DNA of 20,000 bases, taken from the NCBI GenBank assembly GCA_003427395.1, contig BFEA01000217.1, positions 1,841,201 to 1,861,200 on the forward strand. The letters are read 5' to 3'. Both the position numbers and the translations under genes were made by a program. This document shows positions 19,127 through 20,000 of the stretch, piece after piece. The stretch comes from Chara braunii. Lineage: Eukaryota; Streptophyta; Charophyceae; Charales; Characeae. The notes beneath the pieces were generated by a model, which saw only the letters and a program-made list of their open reading frames with translations, made no database searches and was not told the DNA's origin. The stretch's first letter is position 1, and every line of letters begins with the position of its first letter.

Positions 19127-19264
19127 CCCCTCGTTTGTTGTCCTTTTCTCTCTCTCTGCCAACGGTTTACCAGACAGTTCTGTTTGTAACGATATATATA
19201 TCGTCAAATAGAACTGCCCGGTAAACCGTAGGCAGAGAGGGAGAAGAGGACAACAAACGAGGGG
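19127..19264. repeat. 138-nt near-perfect foldback
   Basis: Two arms of about 64-70 bp (19127 to about 19196, and about 19197 to 19264) pair around an exact 16-bp palindrome, ACGATATATATATCGT, at 19189-19204. As plus-strand RNA there are about three mismatches, three G-U pairs and one 2-nt bulge; the outer 18 bp are perfect. It starts 12 bases after the hammerhead core and runs into TA repeats on the right. No target duplication is clear. It could be a small foldback transposon, part of the hammerhead-bearing element, or a hairpin-RNA (miRNA-like) locus. Confidence 0.85.
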
Positions 19265-19320
19265 ATATATATATATATACATATATATATATACATGTAT
19301 ATATATATATATGTATATAT
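19265..19320. repeat. (TA)n-rich microsatellite
   Basis: Alternating TA with ACATG interruptions. It directly abuts the right arm of the foldback. Confidence 0.95.
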
Positions 19321-19826
19321 GCATCTTTGTATCTGTCTTTCTATCTCTATTAACTTCTCCGTTCGATGTTCATTTCTCTATTCCTTCCATATATCATTCT
19401 GCAACAAACGCACGATGGGGCATCCCATTTCAACCCAGAACCACTCTTTTAACTTTGTGGATATCTCTCCTCGAACTGTTGTCATACAACGGTTGCACTC
19501 CACCAAAACCTTTCACCAATATATTGAGCAAGGTCCTCTGCTGCTCATTTTTCGAGTATTGTGGCGACAATCTCTACTGTTCGCAAGTAGTCGTCCTCTG
19601 ACGGGTACATCCGAGAGTCGTATGCAGAGTCGAATGCGTATGTTTTAGCGACGACCCGTATCAATTTATCCTTTATTTGTTTGCTCCATTGACTGTCAGA
19701 TATAAAAATTTTTACACATGCCTTCTTTTTTTTTTAAATGTTTGTGTTCCTCATTGAAACTTCTGCATCCTCTGTTTCAATAATAAACAAGGTTGTCAAA
19801 CAATTGCACGTGCAAAGTGATAATAA
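19321..19826. other. Stretch without recognised features
   Basis: Two overlapping plus-strand frames (up to 117 codons) span 19295-19648 but begin in the TA repeat and show no domain. No gene is called. Confidence 0.35.
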
Positions 19827-19849
19827 AGAGAGAGAGAGAGAGAGAGAGA
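19827..19849 (+). repeat. (GA)n microsatellite
   Basis: About eleven GA units. Confidence 0.95.
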
Positions 19850-19956
19850 TAGGCAGTCTACAAGAAGGGAGAGATCAATGAAAACGTGCATTCCACAACC
19901 ATATGACCTTTTGAACAACAATGTACACATTGTGTCCTGAACGTCATGTGGTTATG

Positions 19957-19959
<3 letters not shown>

Positions 19960-20000
<41 letters not shown>
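19960..20000 (+). repeat. (GA)n microsatellite at window end
   Basis: A pure GA run that continues to the last base, so its true length is unknown. Confidence 0.95.

Overview
The window looks like nuclear intergenic DNA from a large, repeat-rich eukaryotic genome, most likely a land plant. The best clue is a decayed LINE whose ORF1 resembles the plant DUF4283/zinc-knuckle type and whose ORF2 has the order endonuclease, reverse transcriptase, C-terminal tail. Long TG, GA, CT and TA microsatellites also fit. I could not place it more precisely. I see no intact host protein-coding gene, rRNA or convincing tRNA. One base (position 107) is undetermined.

Layout. 1-1.2 kb: non-coding, with two splice-donor-like sites and a small degenerate repeat. 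1.2-2.46 kb: a cluster of perfect or near-perfect short stem-loops. 2.46-3.5 kb: nothing recognised. 3.54-4.25 kb: seven scattered copies of a motif of about 19 bp. 4.55-5.06 kb: about four copies of a 123-bp tandem repeat, then a TATA-like box, a 28-bp foldback at 5.3-5.4 kb and a GC-rich non-coding stretch. 6.1-7.98 kb: nothing recognised. 7.98-8.37 kb: a unit of about 195 bp duplicated in tandem, in which stem-loops persist although their sequences differ. 8.49-9.98 kb: a larger tandem duplication of about 720 bp, each copy carrying a TG/GA microsatellite.

10.35-16.6 kb (minus strand): one old LINE, with ORF1 at the high-coordinate end, then endonuclease, reverse transcriptase, C-terminal tail, a 3' UTR with an internal duplication, an AATAAA signal and a poly(A) tract. 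All its reading frames are broken. A 268-bp hAT-like MITE (14728-14995) sits inside the endonuclease region with 8-bp target duplications; removing it restores the reading register exactly, so the MITE arrived after the LINE.

16.6-20 kb: AT-rich DNA with a minisatellite, many CT/poly-T and TA tracts, a tRNA-like A-box/B-box pair, a 122-bp-spaced duplication and, near 19.1 kb, a hammerhead-ribozyme catalytic core directly followed by a 138-nt near-perfect foldback. A 27-bp motif from the LINE 3' UTR recurs at three other places on the plus strand (8.65, 9.37 and 17.25 kb), suggesting non-autonomous elements that share the LINE tail.

The most unusual items are the hammerhead core plus foldback, the duplicated stem-loop units with paired changes, and the shared LINE-tail motif.
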